Assembly: GCF_009856365.1 (NCBI RefSeq) | Contig: NZ_WMEX01000004.1 | Location: forward strand, 124,001-188,000 | DNA length: 64,000 nt | Direction of reading: 5' to 3' | Source of the DNA: Vreelandella halophila | GTDB taxonomy: Bacteria > Pseudomonadota > Gammaproteobacteria > Pseudomonadales > Oleiphilaceae | Shown: positions 29,957-39,078 of the stretch, one piece after another | Position numbering within the stretch: position 1 is the stretch's first letter | Layout of the letters: each line of letters opens with the position of its first letter | The notes under the pieces: model-generated | Told to the model about the DNA's origin: nothing | Seen by the model: the letters and a program-made list of their open reading frames with translations, nothing else | The model's database searches: none | Made by a program: the position numbers and the translations under genes

Positions 29957-31510
29957 TTATTCGACGGAAAATTGATCAACAGCCGCCTGAAGATCCGGCC
30001 GCAGCTCTGCGGCCAGTTCCGAAACTGTAGCCTGGCCATCGCACTCGCCGCAGTGAATCCCCACGACCATCAGTGACCCGTCCGAGCGGGCATTGAAGGT
30101 GCCGAGCAGTTGCGACAGTTTGGCGCGGATCTCGTCGGTCTCCCAGAAGCTCTCCACATAGTAGCTGTAGGCCAGGTGCAACCGCTGTTCGGAAGCACGC
30201 CGCCTCAGCGTCAGGCCCTGCCACTGGATGCCGTCGCCGGTATCCACGGCGAAGGTCTCGTCCGGAAGCCAGTTCGCCCGGTCGTACAGCCGATTCCCGT
30301 ACATAACGGCCTCATGCCCACCCCGCTGGGGGTTGTAGGTATAGAGCCCCACAAACCCCGTCACACGGTCTTCACCCGGGTCACCGCTGTCCTTGCGGAA
30401 GAAGGTTTTCTCCAGGGAGCGATCCGTCCCCTTCATATGCGGGCGCCAATCGACCAGTTGCCGCTGGAACAGAGGGGCCCAGCTCTCGGAGGATAGCGGG
30501 TCCAGCGAATAGGTCTGCATCCGCGTCTCGACCTGGGCCTGGCTGCTGGAGAAGAACAGCACCATGACCAGGGGCAGCGCCACAGTAACGCCCATAGCCC
30601 AACGATCACTGTTTCGGTGAAGCGGCTGGGCTGGAACGCGATCACCGCTGTCAGCCGGGGTCTCGCGCTCACCCGCCCTGCCCTCGATCAGGCGCGCAAT
30701 GAAGAACAGCGGCACCAGCGTGCCTGCGAACACCCACCAGCCGAAGGCATCATGATCCTCGATCAGGCTGGTCTCCATGTCCGTCAGGTAGCCCGCCAGG
30801 ATGATGATGAAGACGCGGATCCAGTTCGCCATCAACGAAAAGGCAACGCCAACAACCAGGAGCAGAATGCGGCTGGACCAGCGCTGGAGGTTCAGGTGGC
30901 CGTAAAGCGAGCTCAGTGTCATCCCCACCAGCAGATACCGCAGCCCGGAGCAGCCATTGGCAATCTCGAAGGCACCAATACCGATGAGATAGACGAAAAC
31001 GCCTTCCACCTCGAAATCGACCCCGTAGGCGCCCAGAAGAAGCTGGTTCACGGAGGTTGTCATGAGCTGCAGCGGCCAGCTGATGAAATCCCAGACCGGC
31101 ATCGCAAAGAACAGAATGCCTATGGGAATCAGGAAAGGCACAAGTTGGCGCCAGCCCCAGAGAACCGCCAGGCCCACGAGAATCAATGGAACCAGCGCAA
31201 GCTGACGCAGTGCCTGAACCCCGAGCAGATCCCCAATTGCGTACCCTGCCAGCCCCAGAACAAAAGGAACCAGCCAGAGTGGGTAAAAGCCGACTACAGG
31301 GCGCTCCCGGTGCCACGCCTGCCACGTAAGGAACAGAGAAACCACCAGAAGAAGGAACCCATGGGAATAGGATTCATCAAGCTTCATCCAGCGATCCAGG
31401 GTCAGCCACCAGGTGCCGGCCGTGCTGCCAAGCAATGCCAGAAGCATCAGCGCCGGGGCCAAACGATTCAAGCGGCCGGAGCTGCTTGGGGTACCTTCCA
31501 TGTGCGTCAT
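29957..31510 (-). CDS. xrtA: Exosortase A fused to EpsI domain
   Basis: 517-residue inner-membrane protein. Residues 1-290 are a multi-pass exosortase (transpeptidase-like) with the catalytic triad visible: Cys187 (ANGCSGLRY), Arg232 (NWIRVFII) and His253 (EDHDAFGWW). Residues about 305-517 form an EpsI/DUF3485 domain after one more membrane segment (about 310-328). The fused form is typical of the XrtA subtype tied to exopolysaccharide loci. It sorts proteins with PEP-CTERM tails; no such substrate is in the window. It ends the minus-strand locus here. Confidence 0.93.
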   Translation of the reverse strand: MTHMEGTPSSSGRLNRLAPALMLLALLGSTAGTWWLTLDRWMKLDESYSHGFLLLVVSLFLTWQAWHRERPVVGFYPLWLVPFVLGLAGYAIGDLLGVQALRQLALVPLILVGLAVLWGWRQLVPFLIPIGILFFAMPVWDFISWPLQLMTTSVNQLLLGAYGVDFEVEGVFVYLIGIGAFEIANGCSGLRYLLVGMTLSSLYGHLNLQRWSSRILLLVVGVAFSLMANWIRVFIIILAGYLTDMETSLIEDHDAFGWWVFAGTLVPLFFIARLIEGRAGERETPADSGDRVPAQPLHRNSDRWAMGVTVALPLVMVLFFSSSQAQVETRMQTYSLDPLSSESWAPLFQRQLVDWRPHMKGTDRSLEKTFFRKDSGDPGEDRVTGFVGLYTYNPQRGGHEAVMYGNRLYDRANWLPDETFAVDTGDGIQWQGLTLRRRASEQRLHLAYSYYVESFWETDEIRAKLSQLLGTFNARSDGSLMVVGIHCGECDGQATVSELAAELRPDLQAAVDQFSVE

Positions 31511-31543
31511 TCCATGCGGGTAATGGTTAACCGGATTCTGCGC

Positions 31544-32455
31544 TCAGTGGCCTCTCACGACAATAGATAGAAGCTGTTTCCATGCCCGGGGCCACAGAGG
31601 CCGGTACATTAACGCCCGTAAAGCACAACCCAAGGCATCCCCCGTGCCTCCATTCACCACAATGGAAACCGAGCGCCCCCGGTAAAAGCCTGCCAGACAG
31701 CGGCGCGCAAAGCGTGAGGGGACCACCCCGGGGAGGTTTTCCAGGGCATATTCCAGAGCCTCTCCCCGAGCTTCAGAAACAGGGTCAAGACAGGCCGGAT
31801 ATTGACCTTCGATGGGCCGGATATTGACCAGAGATGTCCCGCCACACGGCTGAATGGCTGTTTTGCACGTCAGCCAGATCAATAACGCATGGTCGTTAGC
31901 AAGCCAGAACCGCATCCCGGTTTTTTCCAGAGGCTTTAAAACCTTACGGCGGATCAGTAACGCTGAAAGCACAAGCTGTGGCTTCTCGAACAGATCCTGA
32001 ACCATGGTTTGGTGTCGGGCATCCCCGGGAAGCGTCCAACATACCTCGTCCCCGCTTCCAAGTATATCCGATGGCGCACAGGTTATTCCCGTCTTTTCAG
32101 GGCTCTGGTCGAGCTTCTTGCAAAGTTGGGTCAGAAAACCAGGAGACCAGAGACTGTTGGGGTCCGGAAATGCCAGGTACTGCCCCCTGGCCTTACTGAG
32201 CGCCTGGCGCCGCCCAATGGCCTTATCCGTCTCCTTAATGGACTGTACCCGGACACGGAAATCGCCAGCAGCGCGCGCCTCAAGCACCTCGAGGGTAGCG
32301 TCCTGGGATCCGCAGTCCACCGCTATCAGTTCCCAACGGTCTTCCTGTTGCGCCTGAATGGCATCCAGTACGTCGCCCAACCATTCAGCCCTGTTCGCCG
32401 TGACCAGGATAAGGCTGACAAGAGGTTTTTCACCACCCTGGCGATCACCGCTCAT
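31544..32455 (-). CDS. GT2-family glycosyltransferase-like protein
   Basis: 303-residue GT-A-fold protein with the family N-terminus (PLVSLILVTANRAEWLGDVL and AVDCGSQDATLEVL). The metal-binding DxD region reads AFPDPNSLWSPGF instead of a DxDD form, so catalysis may be impaired or use a different residue set. It lies 33 bases upstream of xrtA on the same strand. It probably adds a sugar to the exopolysaccharide repeat unit, but the altered motif lowers certainty. Confidence 0.78.
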   Translation of the reverse strand: MSGDRQGGEKPLVSLILVTANRAEWLGDVLDAIQAQQEDRWELIAVDCGSQDATLEVLEARAAGDFRVRVQSIKETDKAIGRRQALSKARGQYLAFPDPNSLWSPGFLTQLCKKLDQSPEKTGITCAPSDILGSGDEVCWTLPGDARHQTMVQDLFEKPQLVLSALLIRRKVLKPLEKTGMRFWLANDHALLIWLTCKTAIQPCGGTSLVNIRPIEGQYPACLDPVSEARGEALEYALENLPGVVPSRFARRCLAGFYRGRSVSIVVNGGTGDALGCALRALMYRPLWPRAWKQLLSIVVRGH

Positions 32456-32607
32456 CGGTCAACTCCACTAGGCATTCTACTGCCCTGACTATTTCATGAA
32501 CCACACTATCCCGCAATGAGCTTGCCGGGCCCCTCGCAAGAAGAGGTTTCGCGGCGCACTGCAGGGCCAGCCGGGGCGCTGGTTACCTTTGAGGGGCCGT
32601 GTTAGGA

Positions 32608-32630
32608 TCCCAGCTGCGAATCAGCTGGGA
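32608..32630. promoter_or_regulatory. Perfect 9-bp palindromic repeat upstream of the sulfotransferase
   Basis: TCCCAGCTG and CAGCTGGGA flank a 5-base spacer, 60 bases before the sulfotransferase ATG. There is no T-run, so termination is unlikely. It could be an operator or a 5' leader hairpin. A weak TAGGAT -10-like box overlaps its left edge. Confidence 0.35.
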
Positions 32631-32689
32631 CGAAGGCCGATCACAGGCATCGTTGGAAATCCTTAACTCCTTCAGACCAAAACGACAAC

Positions 32690-33520
32690 ATGAGTTCAAG
32701 CGCCCAACCGACATTCCTGTGCATCGGCATACAGAAGGCCGGAACATCGTGGCTCTACCGCATGGTAGAACAGCACCCTGAGGTCTGCTGCGCGGACCCC
32801 AAGGAGCCGCATTTTTTCAATCGCCACTACCACAAGGGCCTTGACTGGTACCTGGCCCATTTCCAATGTGAGGAACAAACCAGGGCGGTCGGCGAGTTCA
32901 CACCGGACTATCTATGGGTACGGGACGCGCACAGCGAGGCACGCGGATTCGAGGCAACGCCGGACGTCCCGGCCCGAGTGGCCGAGCATTTTCCGGACGT
33001 CCAGCTCATCGTCATCCTGCGGGATCCGGTGAGCCGTGCTGTCTCCTCGTACTTCCACCACATCGGTGCCAACCGCGTTAGCCCCAATCGACGCATCAGC
33101 GAGGTGGGCGACCAGTGGGGCATCCGCTCCATGGGCCACTACGCTGAACACCTGGAACGCTGGTTCAGGTATTTCCCGAGGGAGCGTTTCCAGATCCTGA
33201 TCTACGAGGACGATCTCACCGGCGACGCGCGCGTCGACACTCTCTCCAACGTTTTCCGCCACATTGGTGTTGACGACAACTTCCAGCCGGAACATATGGA
33301 CGCGCGCTACAACAAGCGCCGATCCCCCTTCGATTACCGTCTCTCACGGCTCCCGGGACGGCTGCAGCATATGGCCCGCAAATACGTTCCGGAGGTGGTC
33401 AAGCAAAGCCGATTCTGGGACATCCCGGTCTCCGAGGACGAAATGGAAGAACTACGTCGCTACTACGCGCCCCACAACGAACGTTTAGCCCATCTTCTCG
33501 ACCGGGAACTGCCCTGGTAA
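32690..33520 (+). CDS. Sulfotransferase (heparan sulfotransferase-like)
   Basis: 276-residue cytosolic-type sulfotransferase that transfers sulfate from PAPS. The 5'-phosphosulfate loop reads IGIQKAGTSWLY and the 3'-phosphate loop ILRDPVSRAVSSYFHH. KEPHFF and the C-terminal RRYYAPHNERLAHLL are typical of the carbohydrate sulfotransferase group. Being inside an exopolysaccharide locus, it probably sulfates the polymer or its lipid-linked precursor. It is transcribed opposite to its neighbours, with its own upstream region of about 230 bases. Confidence 0.9.
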   Translation: MSSSAQPTFLCIGIQKAGTSWLYRMVEQHPEVCCADPKEPHFFNRHYHKGLDWYLAHFQCEEQTRAVGEFTPDYLWVRDAHSEARGFEATPDVPARVAEHFPDVQLIVILRDPVSRAVSSYFHHIGANRVSPNRRISEVGDQWGIRSMGHYAEHLERWFRYFPRERFQILIYEDDLTGDARVDTLSNVFRHIGVDDNFQPEHMDARYNKRRSPFDYRLSRLPGRLQHMARKYVPEVVKQSRFWDIPVSEDEMEELRRYYAPHNERLAHLLDRELPW

Positions 33521-33524
33521 CCCG

Positions 33525-34718
33525 CTAACGAGACGCTACACTCTCTACGGATTGCTCACCAGCACCCTGGCGAAGTCGATAATTCTCCGCCGCCAGACGA
33601 TCCACCGTCTCGTTGAGCTCATCAACAGAATCCCTGAGGTCATGAATAGAGGAAGTTGAGAGGTTGTAGGACTGCGCCCGCGCCACGGCGAGCAGGCGTC
33701 GGCGCACCGGGCTCGGCAGCAGAACCCGGCGCAACGCCTGGGCAAACGCCTTGCGCCAGCCATAAAGCGTCCCGAACCAGAAGGCGTTACCAGGAGACTC
33801 CAGGGCGCGGTAGAAATAGCGCACATCACGGGGAACACTCCCCGGTCGCCGCAGTACTGCCCGCCCCTCACCGCCGAGGCGCTGCAGGAACTTCCTCAGT
33901 TCCTCCTTCATCGCAGGACGGTGCTCGGGGGCGAGCTGGAAGTAAGCGCCACGGATGAACCCCAGTGCAAACGGATACCATGCCCGCAGGAGCCCCTTGG
34001 GATCCCCCAACTCTTGGAGATCCTCCCTTATCGCCTCCATGACATGAATCACCTGGATAAACCGTGGCCCGATGGTGCCGGTCACCGAGTTCGCGTGCAC
34101 GCGGTAGTGATACAGCGGCTCCGGCACCACGCTCACCTGTTCCGCCAGGGACATTGTCTTCCAGTGGAAGATCACGTCCGCCTTGCTGTAGAACTCTTCA
34201 CGGAACCGAAGGCCATGCCGCCGCAAAAACTCCACGCGGTACAGTTTCATCCAGACATAACCGAAAGCCAGGGGGAAGCCGTCAGTGTAATCCCCACGCT
34301 GCCACTTCCGAAGATTCCAACGCCGGACATCCGGTGATCGATAAGGCCCACTCAGGTAGTCCCAGCCGACCAGGGTAATATCGGCGCTATCCGTCTCGGC
34401 ACGGTGAACAAGCCGCTCGACGAATGCGGGTGAGACCACATCGTCACAATCGACGGAGAGCATATACTTGCCGCGCACCAGCTCCAGGCCCACATTACGA
34501 GTCGGATACTGCCCCCGATTGTCCTGATGCACCACACGCATCCGCTGGTCCGAGGCCCCGTAGGCATCAAGGATCTCGCCGGAGGCATCCTGGGAGCCAT
34601 CATCAATGCAGATGAGTTCGAAATCGGTAAAGGTTTGCGCGAGTACGGAGTCCAGACACTCGCGCAGAATACCCTCTACGTTGAATACCGGCATGACGAT
34701 GGAAACAAGAGGTCTCAT
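33525..34718 (-). CDS. GT2-family glycosyltransferase
   Basis: 397-residue GT-A glycosyltransferase. The N-terminal nucleotide-binding part is VSIVMPVFNVEGILRECLDS and the metal site is LSVDCDDVVSP. The C-terminal half holds helices and a terminal coiled coil (about residues 355-385, SSIHDLRDSVDELNETVDRL), which suggests oligomerisation or complex formation. ATG 34718 is preferred to an upstream start at 34766 because the GT2 fold begins right after it. It converges with the sulfotransferase gene 4 bases away. Confidence 0.9.
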   Translation of the reverse strand: MRPLVSIVMPVFNVEGILRECLDSVLAQTFTDFELICIDDGSQDASGEILDAYGASDQRMRVVHQDNRGQYPTRNVGLELVRGKYMLSVDCDDVVSPAFVERLVHRAETDSADITLVGWDYLSGPYRSPDVRRWNLRKWQRGDYTDGFPLAFGYVWMKLYRVEFLRRHGLRFREEFYSKADVIFHWKTMSLAEQVSVVPEPLYHYRVHANSVTGTIGPRFIQVIHVMEAIREDLQELGDPKGLLRAWYPFALGFIRGAYFQLAPEHRPAMKEELRKFLQRLGGEGRAVLRRPGSVPRDVRYFYRALESPGNAFWFGTLYGWRKAFAQALRRVLLPSPVRRRLLAVARAQSYNLSTSSIHDLRDSVDELNETVDRLAAENYRLRQGAGEQSVESVASR

Positions 34719-34916
34719 TAGCGCATTTCCCTGTTTGCATGCGGAGGACGAACCGCGCGGGGGCATTGTTCAGGCCTGATTCCCTTGGCACGGACCGCAC
34801 AGACAAAGTATGTTAGTGGCGATTAACGCCTAATTTATGCCCGGATCGGCATGGTAGCGGCTGCCCATTACAAGGTCCATGCAACGGATACTATGAGCCA
34901 AGGAATAGAGCTGAGG

Positions 34917-36035
34917 ATGACTGAGAATCCATGGCGGGAGCAGCTCGTATACTTTGTACATCGAGGCCTGTCGGACTGGCAGGACCTGGACCAACAGATT
35001 GAGCGCCACGGGCTCGATCAAGTGCTTCTTGGCTGCCGCAACGGTCGGGATGCCTGGGTTATCAGTACCTACACGCGATTGCGTAGCCGTGACTATCCGG
35101 TGAAGCTTATTGATCATTTTGTTCCCGGCGCACTCTGTATCGCTCATCGAGACGATATTGCCAGCGCCCCAGGGGTATGGCGATCATTTAACGTCGCCAT
35201 TCGTGCCGATCGGGAGCGGACCTTCATCTCAGACCTGGAAGTCGTCCAGAGCCCTGCCGTCGTCGACGCGCCGGGTGTTTACTATCTCCCGCACTGGCCA
35301 CAGCCGGCACTGATCCCACGAGATCCTGAACGCGGTGACAGGTTTGAGCGCCTTGGCTTCTTTGGACCGAGAAAGAATCTGGCGGCCTGCTTTCGCACCC
35401 CGGAGTTTGCCGAACAACTCCAGGCTCTGGGCGTCGAGCTCGTCATCCAGGAGGAACGAGAGCAATGGCACGATTACTCGGACATCGACGCTGTTATCGC
35501 CGTCCGGGACGGCCTTCCCTATTTCCTGGCCGGCAAGCCGCCTGCGAAGCTGTTCAACGCCTGGCGCGCTGGGTGTCTAGCCTTCGTCGGTTCTGAACCC
35601 GCTTTCCATCACTACCGACAATCAGAAGACGATTTCATTCACGTCATCAATGCCGAAGAATTACTGGATCGCATAAGAGTTATCAAGGAAACACCCGGCT
35701 TGTACGACCGTTTACGTCTGCGTGCCGAACAACTCGGCGCAACCGTTGATGTTCAGCACATTGAGGACACCTGGATCGCCTTCCTTGAAAGCACTGCTCT
35801 TTCCGGATACAACGACTGGTGCGCCCGTTCTTTGTGGCACCGTTATATCCGGTCCCTACTTTCACACGGCTATAGGCTCTTTCGCAGATTCCTCCGAGGT
35901 AACCTTTATACGCGGGGCTACGATGTGGAGGGTAATCCGCTAGGAAACCGGCGCACGTTCAAGCGGCGCCTCGCACTCATCGCGGATGGTTTTTTATCTG
36001 CCTGGGATCGTCGTCAAAGGGCGCGTAACCCCTGA
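34917..36035 (+). CDS. Putative GT-B-type glycosyltransferase, family not recognised
   Basis: 372-residue cytoplasmic protein, not assigned to a CAZy family. The C-terminal half looks like a GT-B donor-binding domain (GFFGPRKNLAACF, then KPPAKLFNAWRAGCLAFVGS and AEELLDRIRVIKE). The N-terminal half has an acceptor-like fold. A basic C-terminal tail (RRFLRGNLYTRGYD, FKRRLALI) may touch the membrane. The start is uncertain: ATG 34917 is used, and ATG 34893 or 34851 are upstream options. It sits alone on the plus strand, between minus-strand genes. Confidence 0.65.
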   Translation: MTENPWREQLVYFVHRGLSDWQDLDQQIERHGLDQVLLGCRNGRDAWVISTYTRLRSRDYPVKLIDHFVPGALCIAHRDDIASAPGVWRSFNVAIRADRERTFISDLEVVQSPAVVDAPGVYYLPHWPQPALIPRDPERGDRFERLGFFGPRKNLAACFRTPEFAEQLQALGVELVIQEEREQWHDYSDIDAVIAVRDGLPYFLAGKPPAKLFNAWRAGCLAFVGSEPAFHHYRQSEDDFIHVINAEELLDRIRVIKETPGLYDRLRLRAEQLGATVDVQHIEDTWIAFLESTALSGYNDWCARSLWHRYIRSLLSHGYRLFRRFLRGNLYTRGYDVEGNPLGNRRTFKRRLALIADGFLSAWDRRQRARNP

Positions 36036-36069
36036 TCTTTTGGGTTAAGAGCTACGGTGTCTAACGCAC

Positions 36070-36813
36070 TCACTTGGGTAGATAAATGCAATCAAACTCA
36101 ATAGCGTGCGGAAACCTTGATTCACTTAACGAATATAACCCGCTTACTTCAAAGCCTTTTGACTTGAATGCTTGGAGAGAATCCTCAAAAGCTGGCATAT
36201 TTTTGTATATCGGCATGACCGATACTTCAGTTTGAACCCCATGAATCAGATTAAGGCACCCAGATGCTCCATCGAACACTTCCAGATCAAACCCCTGCGT
36301 ATCGAGTTTCAAAAATACATTGTTAAATGTGTGTGTTTTTTTTATATCTTTGATTACCTCATCGAGCCTTTTTGTTTCAAGTCTTATTGTCTTTATTACT
36401 GAGTTATTCTTAAATGCTTCTGTCTCCGAACTATCAGGCTCAAGAAATGAATTGAAAACACTTTTTTTCATTATATGAAAGTCAAGCGGTTTTCTATCCT
36501 TGCCAAGGGCGTAGCCATAAACGATCCATTTTTCGTCTTTTTTCTGCGCCTCATGAAGTGTTTCAAGATTTTGAGGATCTGGTTCAAAGGAAATAATTAA
36601 ACCATCATAGCCTACATTTGTTCTCAAAAAATCGCGATATTGACCAATATTTGCGCCAACATCGAAAATGCAGTCAATTTTATACTCAGAGATTATTTTT
36701 CTGATCCTCATTGCAAGAAAATATGAGTCTAACCGCCATTCGGGAATAGCTACAACTCCTAACTTTCTTGCTATTAAAAAGAAAGAATTACGAAGTACCT
36801 TTCGTAGTGCCAT
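36070..36813 (-). CDS. FkbM-family methyltransferase
   Basis: 247-residue SAM-dependent O-methyltransferase. The SAM loop is FDVGANIGQYRDFLR, followed by ISFEPDPQNLETL and the FkbM signature FLKLDTQGFDLEVFDGA. The gene is far more AT-rich than its neighbours (Lys/Ile/Asn-rich protein), which suggests recent acquisition. It probably methylates a sugar of the exopolysaccharide. The gene after it on the minus strand (33525) is separated by a plus-strand gene, so it is probably expressed alone or from the upstream run. Confidence 0.88.
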   Translation of the reverse strand: MALRKVLRNSFFLIARKLGVVAIPEWRLDSYFLAMRIRKIISEYKIDCIFDVGANIGQYRDFLRTNVGYDGLIISFEPDPQNLETLHEAQKKDEKWIVYGYALGKDRKPLDFHIMKKSVFNSFLEPDSSETEAFKNNSVIKTIRLETKRLDEVIKDIKKTHTFNNVFLKLDTQGFDLEVFDGASGCLNLIHGVQTEVSVMPIYKNMPAFEDSLQAFKSKGFEVSGLYSLSESRFPHAIEFDCIYLPK

Positions 36814-36938
36814 GATTTAATTACCTTTTTGAGTTAAGGTGATAACTGCAGTACTTTGGTGTGGCTGGGTAGAGGTAGGAGAGCCGCCGCCGGTACCCTC
36901 ATCGGCTTTAGCAAGCAGCAGACCCTATTACTGGCTTT

Positions 36939-38162
36939 TCAACGGCCATTGCGCCGCGAAGCGCAACCGAGCGTTGTTCGAAAGAAACCTGCCGCTCGTC
37001 GCCCACCTAAGCGCAGCCCCTGCGGAACACTGACGAGGGACAAGACGGTCATTAATAGTTTGGCGTACGCTATTTGGGATTGTGTAATCGACGACTTCCG
37101 CAAACTGTAATACATCGACCTTACCCACTGGCTCGCCATACTTTCGAGCGACTTTTCTTTAATAAGACGCCGCAGCGCCCGAACCGTTGACCTGTCACCT
37201 GCAAGTGCCGCAGCCCCATGGGGGCGAACCCATGGGTGTGCCAAACAAAAGCGCAGCGCCGGATTGTTACGTACCCTTGGGCCAATATCGCTGGGCAGGG
37301 ACTCAAGATCGGAGTACACATATTGCCACAGGCCTCGACGCGCCATGATATTCGCGCGTATCAGCCGGGCCAGGCTGTCACATTCTTCCTGTTTGAGATC
37401 GCTTTTCGCCGAGGCAGGGACATACTCCTCTAGGTTCATGGTTTCATAGAAATAAGGATATATCAGCTGGTCCGCCATGAACCAATGACGTTCTTTATCA
37501 CGCACATCAAAGCGCTGATTAGCTGTCCCCCGAGCGCCCTCATGTTTACGTAAATAGAAGGTTGGATTTTCAATTCTCGCTCCCCGGTACCGCCTCGCTA
37601 CTCGAATGGCGTAATCGACATCCATATTACGGATCAGGTCCTCCCTGAACTCACCAATATCCGAAATCACGCTCGCACGAAGAAGCGAGCCTTGTAGCAG
37701 ACAAAAGATGCGAAACATGACCTGAAGCAGATGGTAATCCCTTTCAAAGTCCGGGAGCCTTGACGCATGACGTGGTTTTATCCGGCCTTGCTCGTCCGTG
37801 TCGGAAATATAAGGGGGGCTGTACGTAAAACCAGCGCCGGGGTCTGATGAAAGCGCTTCCAAATGCCGCTCAAGCGCATCATTGAATGGCAGATCATCAT
37901 CAAAGAACCAAAGGTAATCCCCCGTCGCGTATTGCAACGCGGTATTCATTGCTCTGGGCCTACCGGCGTTTTCCTGATACAGAGCAACGACGCTCGATGA
38001 CCACTTATCCAGTACGTCACGCGTCCCGTCCGTAGAACCGTCATCTACAACGATGATCTCATCCAGCACCACAGATTGCTGCAGAAAACGGTGCAGCGCT
38101 TGTTCCAGGTAGCCGGCGCGATTAAATGTGGGGATGATCACACTTATTGATGGATTGGACAT
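36939..38162 (-). CDS. GT2-family glycosyltransferase
   Basis: 407-residue GT-A enzyme. The fold begins ISVIIPTFNRAGYLEQAL, with VDDGSTDGTRDVL and the metal site WFFDDDLPFND. The C-terminal quarter is helical and Arg-rich (LRLGGRRAAGFFRTTLGCAS), less conserved. ATG 38162 is chosen to avoid a 26-base overlap with the upstream gene. It is last in a run of minus-strand genes from 52621. Confidence 0.88.
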   Translation of the reverse strand: MSNPSISVIIPTFNRAGYLEQALHRFLQQSVVLDEIIVVDDGSTDGTRDVLDKWSSSVVALYQENAGRPRAMNTALQYATGDYLWFFDDDLPFNDALERHLEALSSDPGAGFTYSPPYISDTDEQGRIKPRHASRLPDFERDYHLLQVMFRIFCLLQGSLLRASVISDIGEFREDLIRNMDVDYAIRVARRYRGARIENPTFYLRKHEGARGTANQRFDVRDKERHWFMADQLIYPYFYETMNLEEYVPASAKSDLKQEECDSLARLIRANIMARRGLWQYVYSDLESLPSDIGPRVRNNPALRFCLAHPWVRPHGAAALAGDRSTVRALRRLIKEKSLESMASQWVRSMYYSLRKSSITQSQIAYAKLLMTVLSLVSVPQGLRLGGRRAAGFFRTTLGCASRRNGR

Positions 38163-38175
38163 GCTGTTCCGGGTT

Positions 38176-39078
38176 CTACCCGTTTCCACGGACGACATCA
38201 AACAGAATGCGCAGGAATGACCGCCACGCCCCCGTTAGCTCAGGACCATAGCGTACAGCGCGCATCCCTGAAACAAGAGCTACCCAGCGCCGGCCATCGC
38301 TAGCCTCATGACGCCCCTTGCGCCCGTAGAAGCGCGATAGCGCGTCGCGCACCTGCCGGGCATCCAGTTGATCGGCGTGTTCGTGAACAAATGAGTGAAT
38401 CAGGGACTCGTTGGCATCCAGGCGGGTCAGCTTGTCGCTGGAGATCTGGTTTTCCATGATCCGGTAATAGGCCCAGCACTCGGGGACGTAAACGAAGGGG
38501 GCATGGAGCGAGACATGCAGCCAGAGACCGTAGTCCTCCGCATGACGGTCTGTGGGGTCGAACCCGCCCACCCGATGCAACAGCTCCGCGCGCGCCATGG
38601 TGGTGTTCATGCTCACGAAGTTATCACCCAACAGTTGCTCCGTGATCCAGCCGCTGCGCCGCCGCATGTTGCTCAGCGGGAGCTGATTGTCCAACGCATC
38701 GACGAAGATGTAGTCGCCATAGACGACCCCAGCTTCGGGGTGACGCTCGAAGACTTCAACCTGCTGCCGCAGTTTCTCCGGTAGCCAGGCATCGTCAGAG
38801 TCCAGGAAGCAAATGAACTCGCCGCGACTGTGCTCGATACCAAGGTTCCGCGCAACGCTCTGCCCCTGGTTCTCCTGGCGGAAGTACCGGATGCGTTCAT
38901 CTTCATAGGAACTGACCACACCTGATGTGTTATCCGTAGAGCCGTCGTCCACGATCAGGTGCTCGAAATTGGCATAAGTCTGTGCCAGCACGCTGTCGAT
39001 GGCCACCGGCAGATAATCGGCCCGGTTATAGGCCGGAGTCACGATACTGATGAGTGGACGGGCTGCCACCACGATCAA
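38176..39078 (-). CDS. GT2-family glycosyltransferase, paralogue A
   Basis: 300-residue GT-A glycosyltransferase with SIVTPAYNRADYLPVAID, VDDGSTDNTSG and the metal site FLDSDDAWLPEK. It is about 80% identical by eye to the product of 40656-41540, and the DNA is similar through both genes. The two copies flank the flippase gene. Differences cluster near residues 125-140, which may set acceptor choice. It overlaps the flippase stop by 4 bases. Confidence 0.9.
   Translation of the reverse strand: MIVVAARPLISIVTPAYNRADYLPVAIDSVLAQTYANFEHLIVDDGSTDNTSGVVSSYEDERIRYFRQENQGQSVARNLGIEHSRGEFICFLDSDDAWLPEKLRQQVEVFERHPEAGVVYGDYIFVDALDNQLPLSNMRRRSGWITEQLLGDNFVSMNTTMARAELLHRVGGFDPTDRHAEDYGLWLHVSLHAPFVYVPECWAYYRIMENQISSDKLTRLDANESLIHSFVHEHADQLDARQVRDALSRFYGRKGRHEASDGRRWVALVSGMRAVRYGPELTGAWRSFLRILFDVVRGNG

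Noticed and set aside
36814-36938. Possible small gene between FkbM and the GT2 gene
   Set aside because: The plus-strand frames here run into the antisense of the GT2 gene and have no ribosome site or domain.
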